From Methyloceanibacter superfactus (GTDB lineage Bacteria > Pseudomonadota > Alphaproteobacteria > Rhizobiales > Methyloligellaceae), in NCBI RefSeq assembly GCF_001723305.1, contig NZ_LPWF01000024.1, positions 1 to 64,000 of the forward strand: a stretch of 64,000 bases of DNA, given 5' to 3'. The position numbers and the translations under genes were made by a program. Below are positions 38,214-48,118 of this stretch, in pieces (within the stretch, counting starts at the first letter, position 1; each line of letters begins with the position of its first letter). Below the pieces are notes generated by a model. It worked only from the letters and a program-made list of their open reading frames with translations. It was not told the DNA's origin and did not search any database.

Positions 38214-39091
38214 ATGACCCTGACACCGACCGAGACCCCGCCGCCCGTTCCCGTCGTCGATTCCATCAAGGAGATCGGCTCCCGCTATCGCGCCTGGCTC
38301 GTCGACATTTGGGGCGTGATGCACAATGGCGGCGCCGCGTTCCCCGGAGCCGGACTCGCTACGAGCGCTTTTCGCGCGTCCGGCGCATCGGTCGTGCTGC
38401 TGTCGAACTCGCCGCGGCCGAGCCCGAAGGTGCAAGAGCAGCTACGCTCGCTCGGTGTGCCCGACGATGCCTATGACACCACGATCACCTCCGCGATCTC
38501 ACCGCCAGCGGGCAAGCATCAAGGCGCGCGCGTCTTCCATCTCGGCCCCGAGCGCGACCGGCCGGTCTTCGCCGGACTCGACGTTACGCTGTCGGACTGG
38601 ACCGATGCCGATCTGGTGGTGTGCACAGGGCTGTTCGACGACGACGTCGAGACGCCGGACGATTACGCTGAGCTGTTGGCGAACATGGCCGCGCGCAAGC
38701 TGACGATGATCTGCGCCAACCCCGATCACATGGTCGAGCGCGGCAACAAGCTGATCTATTGCGCCGGCGCGCTCGCCGCCGCTTATGAGGTGCAAGGCGG
38801 CACGGTGATCTATGCGGGCAAGCCCTACGCGCCCGTCTACAATCTCGCGCTCGAGACCATCGCCGGTATCGCCGGCGGGGCGGTTTCCAAGGATCAGGTT
38901 CTGGCCATCGGCGACGGCGCAACACCGACATCGCCGGCGCCGGCAATCTCGGCATCGATGCGGTGTTCGTGGCGAGCGCCCTGCACGCGCCGGGCGAAGG
39001 CGGCGTGATGCTCGATGCGCCCCATGTCGCCGAGCTCTTCGCGCACACCAAGCGGCGGCCGCTTGCCGCCACCCACGCGCTCAACTGGTAA
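38214..39091 (+). CDS. HAD-IIA hydrolase (TIGR01459 type), frameshifted near 38922
   Basis: 292 residues after correction. Motif I WLVDIWGVMHNGG has the first Asp but Trp in place of the usual second Asp position, as in the TIGR01459 subfamily; motif II VVLLSNSPRPSPK; motif III lysine in GGTVIYAGKPYAPVYNLA; motif IV IGDG-x-NTDIAGAGNLG. As read it stops at 39008 after IGDGATPTS; one missing base near 38922 restores NTDIAGAGNLGIDAVFVASA and the frame ends HALNW at 39091. These HAD-IIA proteins (NagD/AraL relatives) hydrolyse small phosphates, physiological substrate unknown. Confidence 0.85.
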
Positions 39092-39094
39092 GCC

Positions 39095-39541
39095 CTAGTT
39101 TTTCTTGGAAAACAGCGCGTCGATCCGCGCTTGATCGGGGCTCGCGCTAGGCCCCTCCAGGACGATGTCCGACCCGCGCCTGAGGGTCTTGGGCGCCACG
39201 GCCTCTTCGCCGGTGAGGCGGGTGGCGATGACGCGGTCCAGATTTTCGGTGATCTTGGTGACGCGCTGGCCGACCAGATCGTGGAAGCCGCAGGCCGTCA
39301 TGATCGACATGATGGCGTCTTCGGCCTTCTTGGCTTCTTCCTTGTCGGCGAGAGCCAGCAGGCCTTCCGCCGAGTCGAGGATGCGCGCGGCGGCGTCCTC
39401 GGCGGTGCTGCGAATGGCGGCAAGCTCGCGCAGCGTGTTCAGGAGCAGCGTGATTTCCGCCGTCACCGAGTGGGTGTTGCAGCAGCACGCGCTATCGTCG
39501 TCGGGCTTGCGCCTTGCCTTTTTCCCCCCGACCTCGGTCAT
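39095..39541 (-). CDS. CheZ-like protein phosphatase, divergent
   Basis: 148 residues, shorter than classical CheZ (about 214). Residues 25-80 form a long helix (LLLNTLRELAAIRSTAEDAA). The key motif is CGFHDLVGQRVTKI, with Asp88 and Gln92 in the D-x3-Q spacing that CheZ uses to dephosphorylate CheY-P. It ends DQARIDALFSKKN, resembling the CheZ C-terminal CheY-binding peptide. A cysteine cluster (CCC) near residue 20 is unusual. The next gene on the same strand is a single-domain CheY-like receiver, a natural substrate. No other chemotaxis genes are present. Confidence 0.72.
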   Translation of the reverse strand: MTEVGGKKARRKPDDDSACCCNTHSVTAEITLLLNTLRELAAIRSTAEDAAARILDSAEGLLALADKEEAKKAEDAIMSIMTACGFHDLVGQRVTKITENLDRVIATRLTGEEAVAPKTLRRGSDIVLEGPSASPDQARIDALFSKKN

Positions 39542-39585
39542 GAAAATCCCCCTGCTGAAATCGCTTCGAAAAAATCTCCGCAGGC

Positions 39586-39975
39586 TTAAGAGGCGTCGCC
39601 GAAAATGGCGTCGATCTTCGACTTAAGCGTTGCGGCGTTGAATGGCTTGACGATGTAGTTGTTCACGCCGGCCTTCTTGGCAGCTATCACGTTGTCGGTC
39701 TTGGACTCGGCGGTGACCATGATGAAGGGCGTGCGCGACAGACGGTCGTCGGCGCGAACCTCGCGCAGCAGCTCGTAGCCCGTCATCGGCTCCATGTTCC
39801 AATCGGAGATGATGAGTCCGTAGTCCTTCTCGCGCATCATGTTGAGCGCCGCGGTGCCGTCGCTGGCCTCGTCGACATTGGCGAAGCCGAGCTGCTTCAA
39901 GAGATTGCGAATGATCCGGATCATCGTCTTGTAGTCGTCGACGACAAGCACCGGCAAACTGGGGTCGAGAGCCAT
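39586..39975 (-). CDS. CheY-like single-domain response regulator
   Basis: 129 residues, receiver domain only. Acidic pair Asp13-Asp14 (VLVVDDYKTM), phosphoacceptor Asp58 (LIISDWNMEP), switch Thr in MVTAESK, and Lys in YIVKPFNAATL. CheY-type NMEPMTGYELL is present. GGAGGAAG precedes ATG 39975, so an in-frame upstream start at 39987 is not needed. It is upstream of the CheZ-like gene on the same strand, with a 44-base gap, probably in one transcript. It may act in motility control or as a phosphate shuttle to an unknown output. Confidence 0.9.
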   Translation of the reverse strand: MALDPSLPVLVVDDYKTMIRIIRNLLKQLGFANVDEASDGTAALNMMREKDYGLIISDWNMEPMTGYELLREVRADDRLSRTPFIMVTAESKTDNVIAAKKAGVNNYIVKPFNAATLKSKIDAIFGDAS

Positions 39976-40257
39976 AACTTCCTCCACTCAACATGAGCCT
40001 TCGACTTTGGCGCTTGGACGCCGCCAAGTCTTTAAAGTTGCCGAAGGACACCATCCCACTCCGGCCTGTCCGGTTGGCGGGGCGAAAATCAGACCTTGAA
40101 GATTAAGGAATGGCCGTGAATGGAGGGTTAAGGGTTGCACCTCTACGGCTTGCGCCTCGCATGCCGGCAGGCCCAACCCTTATTGCAGTGCAGCAATGCC
40201 TTCGCTATTTTGCGCCCTCGCAGAACTTACATAATCAGGAAGCAGGGACAGCACATC

Positions 40258-40686
40258 ATGAGTTTGGGTCACGGCTATTATTTGGAAGATCTTTCCCCCG
40301 GCATGGAGGCCAGTGTCTCCAAGACGATTACCGACGCGGACATCACGGCCTTTGCCGAGCTCTCGGGCGACGTCAATCCGGTCCATCTCGACGATGGCTT
40401 CGCCGCCGGCACCATCTTCAAGAAGCGGATCGCCCACGGCTTCCTGACCGGCGCCCTGTTCTCCACCGTGCTCGGCACCAAACTGCCCGGGCCGGGCTGC
40501 ATCTATCTCGCGCAAGGCCTCAAATTCCGCGGCCCCGTTTATATCGGCGACGAGGTGGTGGCGACCTGTAAGATCACCGCCGTGGACGCCGAGAAGGGCC
40601 GGGTCACGCTCGCTTGCGACTGCTCGGTCAACGGCAAGACCGTGCTCGAGGGCGAGGCGCTGATGATGGTCGATCGTAAGCCGTAG
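40258..40686 (+). CDS. MaoC-like (R)-specific enoyl-CoA hydratase
   Basis: 142 residues, single hot-dog domain. The hydratase-2 catalytic dyad appears in SGDVNPVHLDDGFA (Asp and His), and KRIAHGFLTGALFSTV is the helix that follows. PhaJ-type enzymes hydrate trans-2-enoyl-CoA to (R)-3-hydroxyacyl-CoA, linking beta-oxidation to polyhydroxyalkanoates; other members act in dicarboxylyl-CoA pathways. Start ATG 40258 with a purine-rich AGGAAGCAGGGA upstream. ribF starts 27 bases after the stop on the same strand. Confidence 0.85.
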   Translation: MSLGHGYYLEDLSPGMEASVSKTITDADITAFAELSGDVNPVHLDDGFAAGTIFKKRIAHGFLTGALFSTVLGTKLPGPGCIYLAQGLKFRGPVYIGDEVVATCKITAVDAEKGRVTLACDCSVNGKTVLEGEALMMVDRKP

Positions 40687-40713
40687 TAGCGCGCAGGGCA
40701 CGAAGGACAATCG

Positions 40714-41724
40714 ATGGACATCGTCCGCTCCTGGCGGGACACGCCGCCCGCTCTCAAGGGCGCGGTGCTCGCCATCGGTAACTTCGACGGTGTCCATCGC
40801 GGTCATCAGGCGGTGCTCAACGAGGCGAAGCGCATCGCCGAAGCCGAGGGAAGGCCCGCCGGCGCCGTGGTGTTCGAGCCGCACCCGCGGGAGTTTTTCG
40901 CCCCCGATCAGCCGTTTTTCCGGCTGACGCCGCTACCGGTGAAGCTGGAACTGCTCGAAGCGCTCGGCCTCGATCAGACCTTCGTCATCACCTTCGACAA
41001 GGACCTGTCGTCCCTGTCGTCCGAGGCCTTCGCCACCGACGTGGTGGGCGGCAGCTTCGGCGCGAGCCACGTGGTGGTCGGCTATGATTTCACCTACGGC
41101 AAGGGACGCACCGGCTCGGTCGAGCAATTGACCGCGCTCGGCAAGACCCTGGGCTTCGGCGTAGACATCGTGTCGCCGGTCACCCTGGAGGGTGGCGTCA
41201 CCTTCTCGTCGAGCACCATCCGCGATCATCTGCGCCGAGGCGAGGTGCGGGAGGCCGCCGAGCAGCTCGGCTATTGGTGGCGGGCTCGTGGCGAGGTGAA
41301 AAAGGGCGCCGGCCGTGGCAAGGGGCTCGGCTTCCCGACCCTCAACTACAAGCTCGCGCCGGGCCAGGACGTCAGCCACGGCATCTACGCCATGCGCGTC
41401 CACCACGCGGGCGAGCGCCATCACGCCGCCGGCTATGTGGGCCCGCGACCAACCTTCGGCCCGGGCGAGCCTATGCTGGAGGCGTATCTCCTCGACTTCT
41501 CCGGCGACCTCTACGGCGAGCAGGTCGAGGTCGAGTTCATCGATTTCATCCGTCCGGACCACACCTTTGAGACTCCGGAGGCTCTGGCGGCGCAGATGGA
41601 AACGGACTGCGAGCGGGCGCGCGCCGTGTTACGGGCCGTCGACGCCGACGATCCGATGCGGCGCTTTACCCTCGGCGCGGCGCTGGCCGACCGGGCACTG
41701 GATTGTGGCAAGGCCGGTTGCTAG
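40714..41724 (+). CDS. ribF: Bifunctional riboflavin kinase / FAD synthetase
   Basis: Makes FMN and FAD from riboflavin. 336 residues. The N-terminal adenylyltransferase has AIGNFDGVHRGHQ (HxGH-type nucleotide site) and FSSSTIRDHLRRGEV; the C-terminal flavokinase has GRGKGLGFPTLNY and VGPRPTFGPGEP with the Glu of MLEAYLLDF. The frame is intact. Next downstream on the same strand is ileS, as in many proteobacteria where ribF-ileS-lspA are linked; here the order ribF-ileS-lspA is kept. Confidence 0.95.
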   Translation: MDIVRSWRDTPPALKGAVLAIGNFDGVHRGHQAVLNEAKRIAEAEGRPAGAVVFEPHPREFFAPDQPFFRLTPLPVKLELLEALGLDQTFVITFDKDLSSLSSEAFATDVVGGSFGASHVVVGYDFTYGKGRTGSVEQLTALGKTLGFGVDIVSPVTLEGGVTFSSSTIRDHLRRGEVREAAEQLGYWWRARGEVKKGAGRGKGLGFPTLNYKLAPGQDVSHGIYAMRVHHAGERHHAAGYVGPRPTFGPGEPMLEAYLLDFSGDLYGEQVEVEFIDFIRPDHTFETPEALAAQMETDCERARAVLRAVDADDPMRRFTLGAALADRALDCGKAGC

Positions 41725-41768
41725 AACGCCTCACGTCGATTCGAGACCCGGGGCGAGAACCAAGGACC

Positions 41769-42400
41769 ATGGTGAAAAAATCCAAGAGCGGCAGGCCGGT
41801 CGCCAAGACGTCGGCTAAGCGCAAGACGTCGGCCAAGCGGAAGGCTCCGGCCAAGAAGACTGCCGCCAAGGCCAAGACCGCGGCCAAGCGCAAGCTTGCC
41901 GCCAAGCCGGTGGCGAAGAAAAAGACCACCGCCAAGCGTCAGGTCACAGCCAAGACTGCCGCCAAACGGAAGCCGGCCGTCAAATCCAAGGTCGCGCGGA
42001 AGACGGTCACGCCCAAGAAGGCAGCGCCGAAGAAGGGCCTCGCCAAGAAGGAGCTGCGCCGAAAAGGGTCAGCCCCAAGAAGGCGGCTCCGAAGAAGGCG
42101 GCTCCGAAGCGGACAGCGCCGAAGCGGGGCACCACGCAGAGTAAGACGGCGAAACCCAAGAAGGTCGCCGCCAAGAAGGTTACCGCCAAAAAATCGGTGA
42201 CGGCCAAGCGGGCAGCACCTAAGACGGCGGCGCCGAAGAGGGGCGGCAAGACGGCAGCGCCAAAGCGCGCCGCACCGAAGCGCAAGACGTCGGCGCCCAC
42301 GCTGAAGCCCACTCCCACGCCGAAGGTTGAGGCAGCGCCGAAGGTCGCGGCCGCGCCGCAGCCGGTTGCCGCCACGCCGCCCGCCCCATCGCCCAAGGAC
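41769..42400 (+). repeat. Low-complexity Lys/Ala/Pro coding repeat
   Basis: This stretch encodes degenerate repeats of the type AAPKK, AKRK and TAK, with units such as AAGGCGGCTCCGAAG repeated in tandem near 42087-42117. It covers the first 210 codons of the extended ileS frame. The repeats make the region prone to copy-number change and to assembly error. Confidence 0.8.
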
Positions 42401-45358
42401 GAGACGGGCCGCGACTGGAGCGAGACGCTGTTCTTGCCCAAGACCGACTTCCCCATGAAGGCGGGGCTGCCGCAGCGCGAGCCGGAGCTGCTGAAGCGCT
42501 GGGCCGAGATGCGCCTCTACGACCGCATGCGCGAGGAAGCCATGGGCCGGACCAAATTCGTCCTCCATGACGGGCCGCCTTACGCCAACGGTCATATCCA
42601 TAACGGCACCGCGCTCAACAAGATCCTCAAGGACGTGGTCACGCGCTCCCGCGCCATGATGGGCAAGGACGCCAACTACGTGCCCGGCTGGGACTGCCAT
42701 GGCCTGCCCATCGAGTGGAAGGTCGAAGAGGAGAACTATCGCGCCAAGGGCCGCGCCAAACCCGATCTGAGCGACACCGCCGCGCTCATCGCCTTCCGCC
42801 GCGAATGCCGCGACGAGGCCGCCAAGTGGCTCGACATCCAGCGCGAGGAGTTCAAGCGGCTCGGCGTCGAGGGCGACTGGGACCATCCCTACACCACGAT
42901 GAGTTTCGAGGCGGAGGCGACCATCGCCCGCGAGCTCATGAAGTTTGCCATGAACGGCCTGCTCTATCGCGGCTCGAAGCCGGTGATGTGGTCCGTCGTC
43001 GAGCGCACCGCACTCGCCGAGGCCGAGGTCGAGTATCGGGAGATTGAGAGCCCGGCGATCTACGTGAAATTCCCCGTGATGTTCGGAAGTCCCGAGAACC
43101 CGGACCCGCAAGCCCTGCTGCATGCTTCCGTTGTCATTTGGACGACGACGCCGTGGACCATTCCCGGCAACCGGGCCATCAGCTATTCGCCATCAATCGA
43201 CTACGGCCTTTACGAGATTACTCAAGCGCCGGAAGACAATTGGGCCAAGACGGGCGAGCGGCTAATCCTCGCCGATGCGCTGGCTGAGACCGTGAAGGCC
43301 GCCGCGCGCATCGACGGCTGGTCGCGCCTTGGCGATGTTACCAGCGAGATGCTGCGCCAATCCATGTGCGCCCATCCGTTGCGCGGCGAGACCGACTATC
43401 GCTTCATGGTGCCACTTCTGCCCGGCGATCACGTCACCGAGGAGACTGGCACCGGATTCGTACACACCGCGCCGGGCCATGGCGCCGACGACTTCGAGGT
43501 GTGGACCGCGAACGACCGCCTGCTGCGCGAGCGCCAGATCGATCCGGAAATTCCCTTCACCGTCGACGAGGCCGGCTTCTTCACCAAGGACGCGCCGATG
43601 TTCGAGGGCAAGCGCGTGGTCGACGACAAGGGCAAGTCCGGCGACGCCAACGAGGCGGTGATCAAGGCGCTTGTCGAGGCGAAGGCGCTGCTCGCGCGCA
43701 CCCGCTACAAACACGACTATCCCCATTCCTGGCGCTCCAAGAAGCCGGTCATCTTCCGCGCCACGCCGCAATGGTTCATTGCCATGGACCGCGACTTCGA
43801 TGGCGCCGGCAGCTTGCGCGACCGGGCGTTGGAGTCCATCGCCGGCACGCAGTTCGTCCCGGCCCGCGGCAAGAAGCGCATCACGGGCATGGTCGACACG
43901 CGCCCCGACTGGGTGGTGTCCCGTCAGCGCGCCTGGGGCGTGCCCATCACCGTGTTCGTGCATAAGGAGACCGACGAGGTCATTCCGCGACAGGACTTCA
44001 GTGGCTCCGCGGAACTGATCGACCGAATCGTGATGGCGTTCGAGTCCGAGGGCGCCGACGTCTGGTTCAAGGACGATGCGCGCGAACGTTTTCTCAGCGG
44101 TCTCGTGGACAACCCGGACGATTGGGAGAAGGTCGGCGACATTCTCGACGTCTGGTTCGATTCAGGCTGTACCCACGCCTTCGTGCTGGAGAAGCGCGCG
44201 GACCTCAAGTGGCCGGCGGACCTCTATCTCGAAGGCTCCGATCAGCATCGCGGCTGGTTCCAGTCCTCTCTGCTCGAGGCGTGTGGGACGCGCGCGCGCG
44301 CCTTCGACGCGATCGTGACCCATGGCTTCGTCATGGACGAGCAAGGCCGCAACAAGATGTCGAAGTCGCTCGGCAATGTGGTGGCGCCACAAGACGTCAT
44401 CCGCCAGTCTGGCGCCGAGATCCTGCGCATTTGGGCCATGAGTTCCGATTACTCCGAGGACATTCGCTTCGGTCCGGAGATCGTCAAGGCCAATGTCGAT
44501 TCCTACCGCCGCCTGCGCAACACGCTGCGCTTCCTGCTCGGCAATCTCGCCCATTACCGCGACGATTTCACCGTGCCGTATCAGGAAATGCCCGAGCTCG
44601 AGCGCTACATGCTGGTCCGCCTCGCCGAGCTCGATACATTGGTGCGCGAGAGTTACGCCTCCTACGACTTCAAGCGCGGCTTCCATGCGCTGTTGAATTT
44701 CTGCGTCAACGATCTGTCTGCCTTCTATTTGGATGTCCGCAAAGACGCACTCTATTGCGATGCTTATGACAGCAAAGTCCGGCGTGCGGCGCTAACCGTG
44801 CTCGACCGCTATTTTGCGGCGCTGACCGCGTGGCTCGCGCCCATGCTGTGTTTCACCATGGAGGAGGCCTGGCTCAACCGTTTCCCCGACGACAAGGGCT
44901 CGGTGCATCTGCGGTCCTTCCCCGACATGCCGGGCGAATGGCGCGACGCGGCGCTGGCCGAGAAATGGCGAAAAGTGCGGACCGTGCGCCGCGTGGTCAC
45001 CGGCGCGCTCGAGATCGAGCGCAAAGAAGGCCGCATCGGCTCGAGCCTGGAAGCCGCGCCCAAGGTCTATGTCTCCGATCACGATCTGCGCGAAAGCCTG
45101 CGTGGCGTCGATCTCGCCGAGATCGCCATCACCAGCGGCGCTGTGTTGATCCCGGAGGAGGGGCCGCGCGATGCCTTCCGTCTGGAAGACGTGCCGGACG
45201 TCGCCGTGGTCTTTGCCCGCGCCGCCGGCACGAAATGCGCGCGCTCGTGGAAGATCCTGCCCGAGGTGGGCTCCGATCCCGAGTTCCCTGAATTGTCGCC
45301 GCGTGACGCGGCCGCGGTCCGGCAATTCGACGCCCGCCGCGCCGGCGGAGCGGCTTAG
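41769..45358 (+). CDS. ileS: Isoleucyl-tRNA synthetase with a lysine-rich N-terminal extension, frameshifted near 42053
   Basis: Charges tRNA-Ile. 1196 residues after correction; a usual alphaproteobacterial IleS has about 950-1000. Residues 1 to about 210 are almost only Lys, Ala, Pro, Arg and Thr in histone H1-like repeats ([20 protein letters not shown]). The normal core begins near 211 ([16 protein letters not shown]), with HIGH as GHIHNGT (near 275), an editing domain, and KMSKS as NKMSKSLGN (near 863). The C-terminal zinc site is degenerate (KCARSWKI), as in other Hyphomicrobiales. The frame breaks at AAGGAGCTGCG (about 42053); one G joins the two parts. The core has no suitable ATG of its own. 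lspA begins two bases after the stop. Confidence 0.93.
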
Positions 45359-45360
45359 CC

Positions 45361-45876
45361 ATGCTGCGGCACTGGCTCTGGGGACCCCATTCGCCGCTCG
45401 GGCTCCTCGTCGCCCTCCTCACGGCCGCGGTGGATCAGGGCAACAAGCTGTGGATGCTGAATGTCTACGACATCGGCGCCAAGGGCACGGTCACCGTCAC
45501 CCCGTTTTTCGACCTTGTCCTATTGTGGAACAAGGGCGTCAGCTACGGACTCCTGGCCCAAGACAGCCCGTATGGACGTTGGGGCCTGATCTTGTTCGCC
45601 TTTTTCGCCAGCCTGGCGCTCACGGTGTGGCTGGCGCGGGTGACCACGCGGCTCACCGCGGTCGCTATCGGCCTCATTATCGGCGGCGCCATCGGCAATG
45701 CCATCGACCGGATCGCTTATGGCGCGGTGGCGGATTTCTACTCCTTCCACGCCTTCGGCTTCCAATGGTACGTCTTCAATATCGCCGACGTGGCCATAGT
45801 TGCCGGTGTGATCGGTCTTCTATATGACTCATTAATCGGGGGTCACAAAAAGGCCGGAAATCTCTCCAAAATGTAA
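45361..45876 (+). CDS. lspA: Lipoprotein signal peptidase (signal peptidase II)
   Basis: Inner-membrane aspartic protease that removes signal peptides from prolipoproteins. 171 residues, four transmembrane helices. Catalytic aspartates are in IGNAIDRIAYGA and VADFYSFHAFGF; the Asn of GNAIDR is also conserved. It starts two bases after the ileS stop and is followed 38 bases later by a lipoprotein gene, its natural class of substrate. Confidence 0.95.
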   Translation: MLRHWLWGPHSPLGLLVALLTAAVDQGNKLWMLNVYDIGAKGTVTVTPFFDLVLLWNKGVSYGLLAQDSPYGRWGLILFAFFASLALTVWLARVTTRLTAVAIGLIIGGAIGNAIDRIAYGAVADFYSFHAFGFQWYVFNIADVAIVAGVIGLLYDSLIGGHKKAGNLSKM

Positions 45877-45914
45877 ATCAAATCCGACATTTGGCGGATT
45901 CTTGAGGGGGAGTC

Positions 45915-46523
45915 TTGGGGCACTTCATCGCCAGACAGGCTGATCGGGTCATGCGGCTCGCGGGCGTCGTCGCCTGCGTTGCGGCTCTTGGCGGCTGTGG
46001 TGGCGTCGAGCTTCAGGGCAAGGTCTTCGATTATATGGGCGTCTCCGGCGACCGCCAGCAGCCCGATGTACGCATGAGCGAGCGCCCGCCGCTGCTCATT
46101 CCGCCGAACACCAAGGCATTGCCCCAGCCTGGCACGGGTTCCACCGCCACCGCGCGCGCCGACTGGCCGGACGATCCGGAGAAGGTGCGCACGCGGGTCG
46201 CCAACGAGCAGAAGGCCAAGCAGGCCAAGATCGAGGCCGCGGCCGATCCCACCAATCCCTATGCGGGCAAGCCGAACCTCTTCGACAAGCTCCTGAGCCG
46301 CGACAAGACGGTGGAAGAGCCGATCTCCGACGTGCCGGAGCCCGATGCGTCGGACCGTGTCCCGGATGGAAACACCGCGGTCGCTCAGAAGCCATACGAG
46401 GCTCCCAAGGCGATCACGCCCCACCAGACCCAGGAACCGCTGCCGACGAGGCCCGTGCAGCCCGCTACACCCGGCAGTTATGGCGGCATGTCGAACCCAG
46501 AGGGCAACAACGCCAACTGGTAA
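45915..46523 (+). CDS. DUF3035 (BamF-like) outer-membrane lipoprotein
   Basis: 202 residues with a lipobox AALGGC-G near residue 28. After the acylated Cys the segment GVSGDRQQPDVRMSERPPLL and IPPNTKALPQPG matches the DUF3035 pattern (PD-x(n)-PL-x-IPP). Alphaproteobacterial members are described as BamF, an extra lipoprotein of the beta-barrel assembly machine. Start TTG 45915 is supported by GAGGGGGAG six bases upstream; ATG 45951 would give a shorter signal peptide. The location between lspA and two M16 peptidases is the usual alphaproteobacterial order. Confidence 0.72.
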   Translation: MGHFIARQADRVMRLAGVVACVAALGGCGGVELQGKVFDYMGVSGDRQQPDVRMSERPPLLIPPNTKALPQPGTGSTATARADWPDDPEKVRTRVANEQKAKQAKIEAAADPTNPYAGKPNLFDKLLSRDKTVEEPISDVPEPDASDRVPDGNTAVAQKPYEAPKAITPHQTQEPLPTRPVQPATPGSYGGMSNPEGNNANW

Positions 46524-46691
46524 CGGGTCGCGCAAATGCGCCACTGGCCGCGTATTTGCATCAAATTTATCTTGAAACCCCGGCTTCGAGGGCTGACATG
46601 GGGGACATGGCTCGGCGGATCTTAACCTTGCGCTCCCGCCGATCACCCTTTGCCGCTTCTTAACCTCGGGCCCTGCTCAATGGTGGAATGG

Positions 46692-48113
46692 ATGCTAGAT
46701 CAGCTTGCGGCCACGCCAGACCTGAGAACGGGTTTGATCGTTGCCGGTTTGACCCTCGCCTCGATGGCCGTCGCAGCCGTCACCGCTGAGGCGGCACCGC
46801 CGGTGCGCCAGTTCACCCTCGCCAACGGCTTGCAGGTCGTGGTCATCCCCGATCATCGCGCCCCGGTCGTGACCCAGATGGTTTGGTACAAGGTTGGCGC
46901 GGGCGACGAGCCGCCGGGCGCCTCCGGCATCGCCCATTTCCTCGAACATCTGATGTTCAAGGGCACCGACAAGATCCCCACCGGCACCTTCTCCAAGATC
47001 ATCGCCAAGAATGGCGGCGAGGATAACGCCTTCACCAATCACGACGTGACCGCCTATTTCCAGCGCGTGGCCAAGGATCGCCTAGCCACGGTGATGGAGA
47101 TGGAAGCGGACCGCATGGTCAATCTGCGCCTGACCGAGGAGGATGTGACCACCGAGCGCAACGTCATCCTCGAGGAGCGGCGCTCCCGCGTCGACAACGA
47201 TCCCGGCAGCATCCTGCAAGAGCAGATGATGGCCGCGCTCTACCGCAATCATCCATACGGCATCCCCATCATCGGCTGGGAGCATGAGATCGAGGCCCTC
47301 GACCGCAAGGACGCGCTCACCTTCTACCGCCGCTTCTACGCCCCCCAGAACGCCATCCTGATCGTCGCCGGCGACGTCGAGCCCGACGAGGTGAAGACGC
47401 TGGCCGAGAACACGTTCGGCAAGATCGCCAGGACCGGCGAGGCGAACCCGCGCGTCCGACCCAAGGAGCCCGAGCATGACGGGCTGATCAAGGTCACCCT
47501 GGAGGATCCGCGCGCCGGCCGCACCACCGTGCAGCGCTATTACATCGTTCCGAGCTATGCCTCCGCCGAGCCGGGCGAGGCCGAAGCGCTCGATCTGCTG
47601 GCGCGCATCGCCGCCCACGGCACGGTCGGCCGCATCTATAAGCGTCTCGTGGTGGAGCAGAAGGCGGCGGCGAGCGCCGGCGGCTGGTACACCGACTCCG
47701 GTCTCGATTCCGGCCGGTTCGGCTTTTACGCCATCGCCGGCGAGGCCCATTCCGCCGAGGACATCGAGGCTGCCATCGACGGCGTCGTCGAGGAGCTCCG
47801 CTCAGGCGGCGTCACCCAAGCCGAGCTCGACCGGGCGCGGGCCGCTCAGATCGCCGACTTCGTCTATACCTCGGATTCGATTTCCCGCATGGCGCGGCAA
47901 TATGGCTGGCGGCTTGCCGCCGGCATGACCGTCGCCGACGTGGAACAGTGGCCCGACCGGTTGAAGAAAGTCACCGTCGAAGATATTCAAGCCGTGGCCC
48001 GCAAATATCTGATCAACGAGACTGCGGTCACGGGGATCCTCACGCCGGAGCCCGAATATACGAGCAGCATCGGCGAGAAGCCTGCCGCGGCGGCAGGGAA
48101 CGGCAAGTCGTAG
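46692..48113 (+). CDS. M16 zinc metallopeptidase, catalytic subunit (pitrilysin family)
   Basis: 473 residues from ATG 46692. N-terminal signal or anchor helix (LIVAGLTLASMAVAAV). The inverted zinc motif H-x-x-E-H is intact (IAHFLEHLMFKGTD), and the distal Glu lies in the RNVILEERRSRVDN segment. Two M16 half-domains. It pairs with the next gene, which lacks the zinc motif; such pairs form heterodimers in which one subunit is catalytic. Probably degrades peptides in the periplasm. ATG 46680 and ATG 46650 are alternative starts in the same frame. Confidence 0.88.
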   Translation: MLDQLAATPDLRTGLIVAGLTLASMAVAAVTAEAAPPVRQFTLANGLQVVVIPDHRAPVVTQMVWYKVGAGDEPPGASGIAHFLEHLMFKGTDKIPTGTFSKIIAKNGGEDNAFTNHDVTAYFQRVAKDRLATVMEMEADRMVNLRLTEEDVTTERNVILEERRSRVDNDPGSILQEQMMAALYRNHPYGIPIIGWEHEIEALDRKDALTFYRRFYAPQNAILIVAGDVEPDEVKTLAENTFGKIARTGEANPRVRPKEPEHDGLIKVTLEDPRAGRTTVQRYYIVPSYASAEPGEAEALDLLARIAAHGTVGRIYKRLVVEQKAAASAGGWYTDSGLDSGRFGFYAIAGEAHSAEDIEAAIDGVVEELRSGGVTQAELDRARAAQIADFVYTSDSISRMARQYGWRLAAGMTVADVEQWPDRLKKVTVEDIQAVARKYLINETAVTGILTPEPEYTSSIGEKPAAAAGNGKS

Positions 48114-48118
48114 CGCGG

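Noticed and set aside
41769..42200. Separate histone H1-like protein gene upstream of ileS
   Set aside because: The frame ends only because of a one-base loss near 42053; after it the other frame carries the same Lys/Ala/Pro repeat right up to the IleS core, so two genes would need the repeat to be split by chance. Kept as an alternative to test.
42197..45358. GTG 42197 as the start of ileS
   Set aside because: It lies inside the Lys/Ala/Pro repeat, has no ribosome binding site, and would still leave about 65 basic residues before the core, so it does not give a normal IleS N-terminus.
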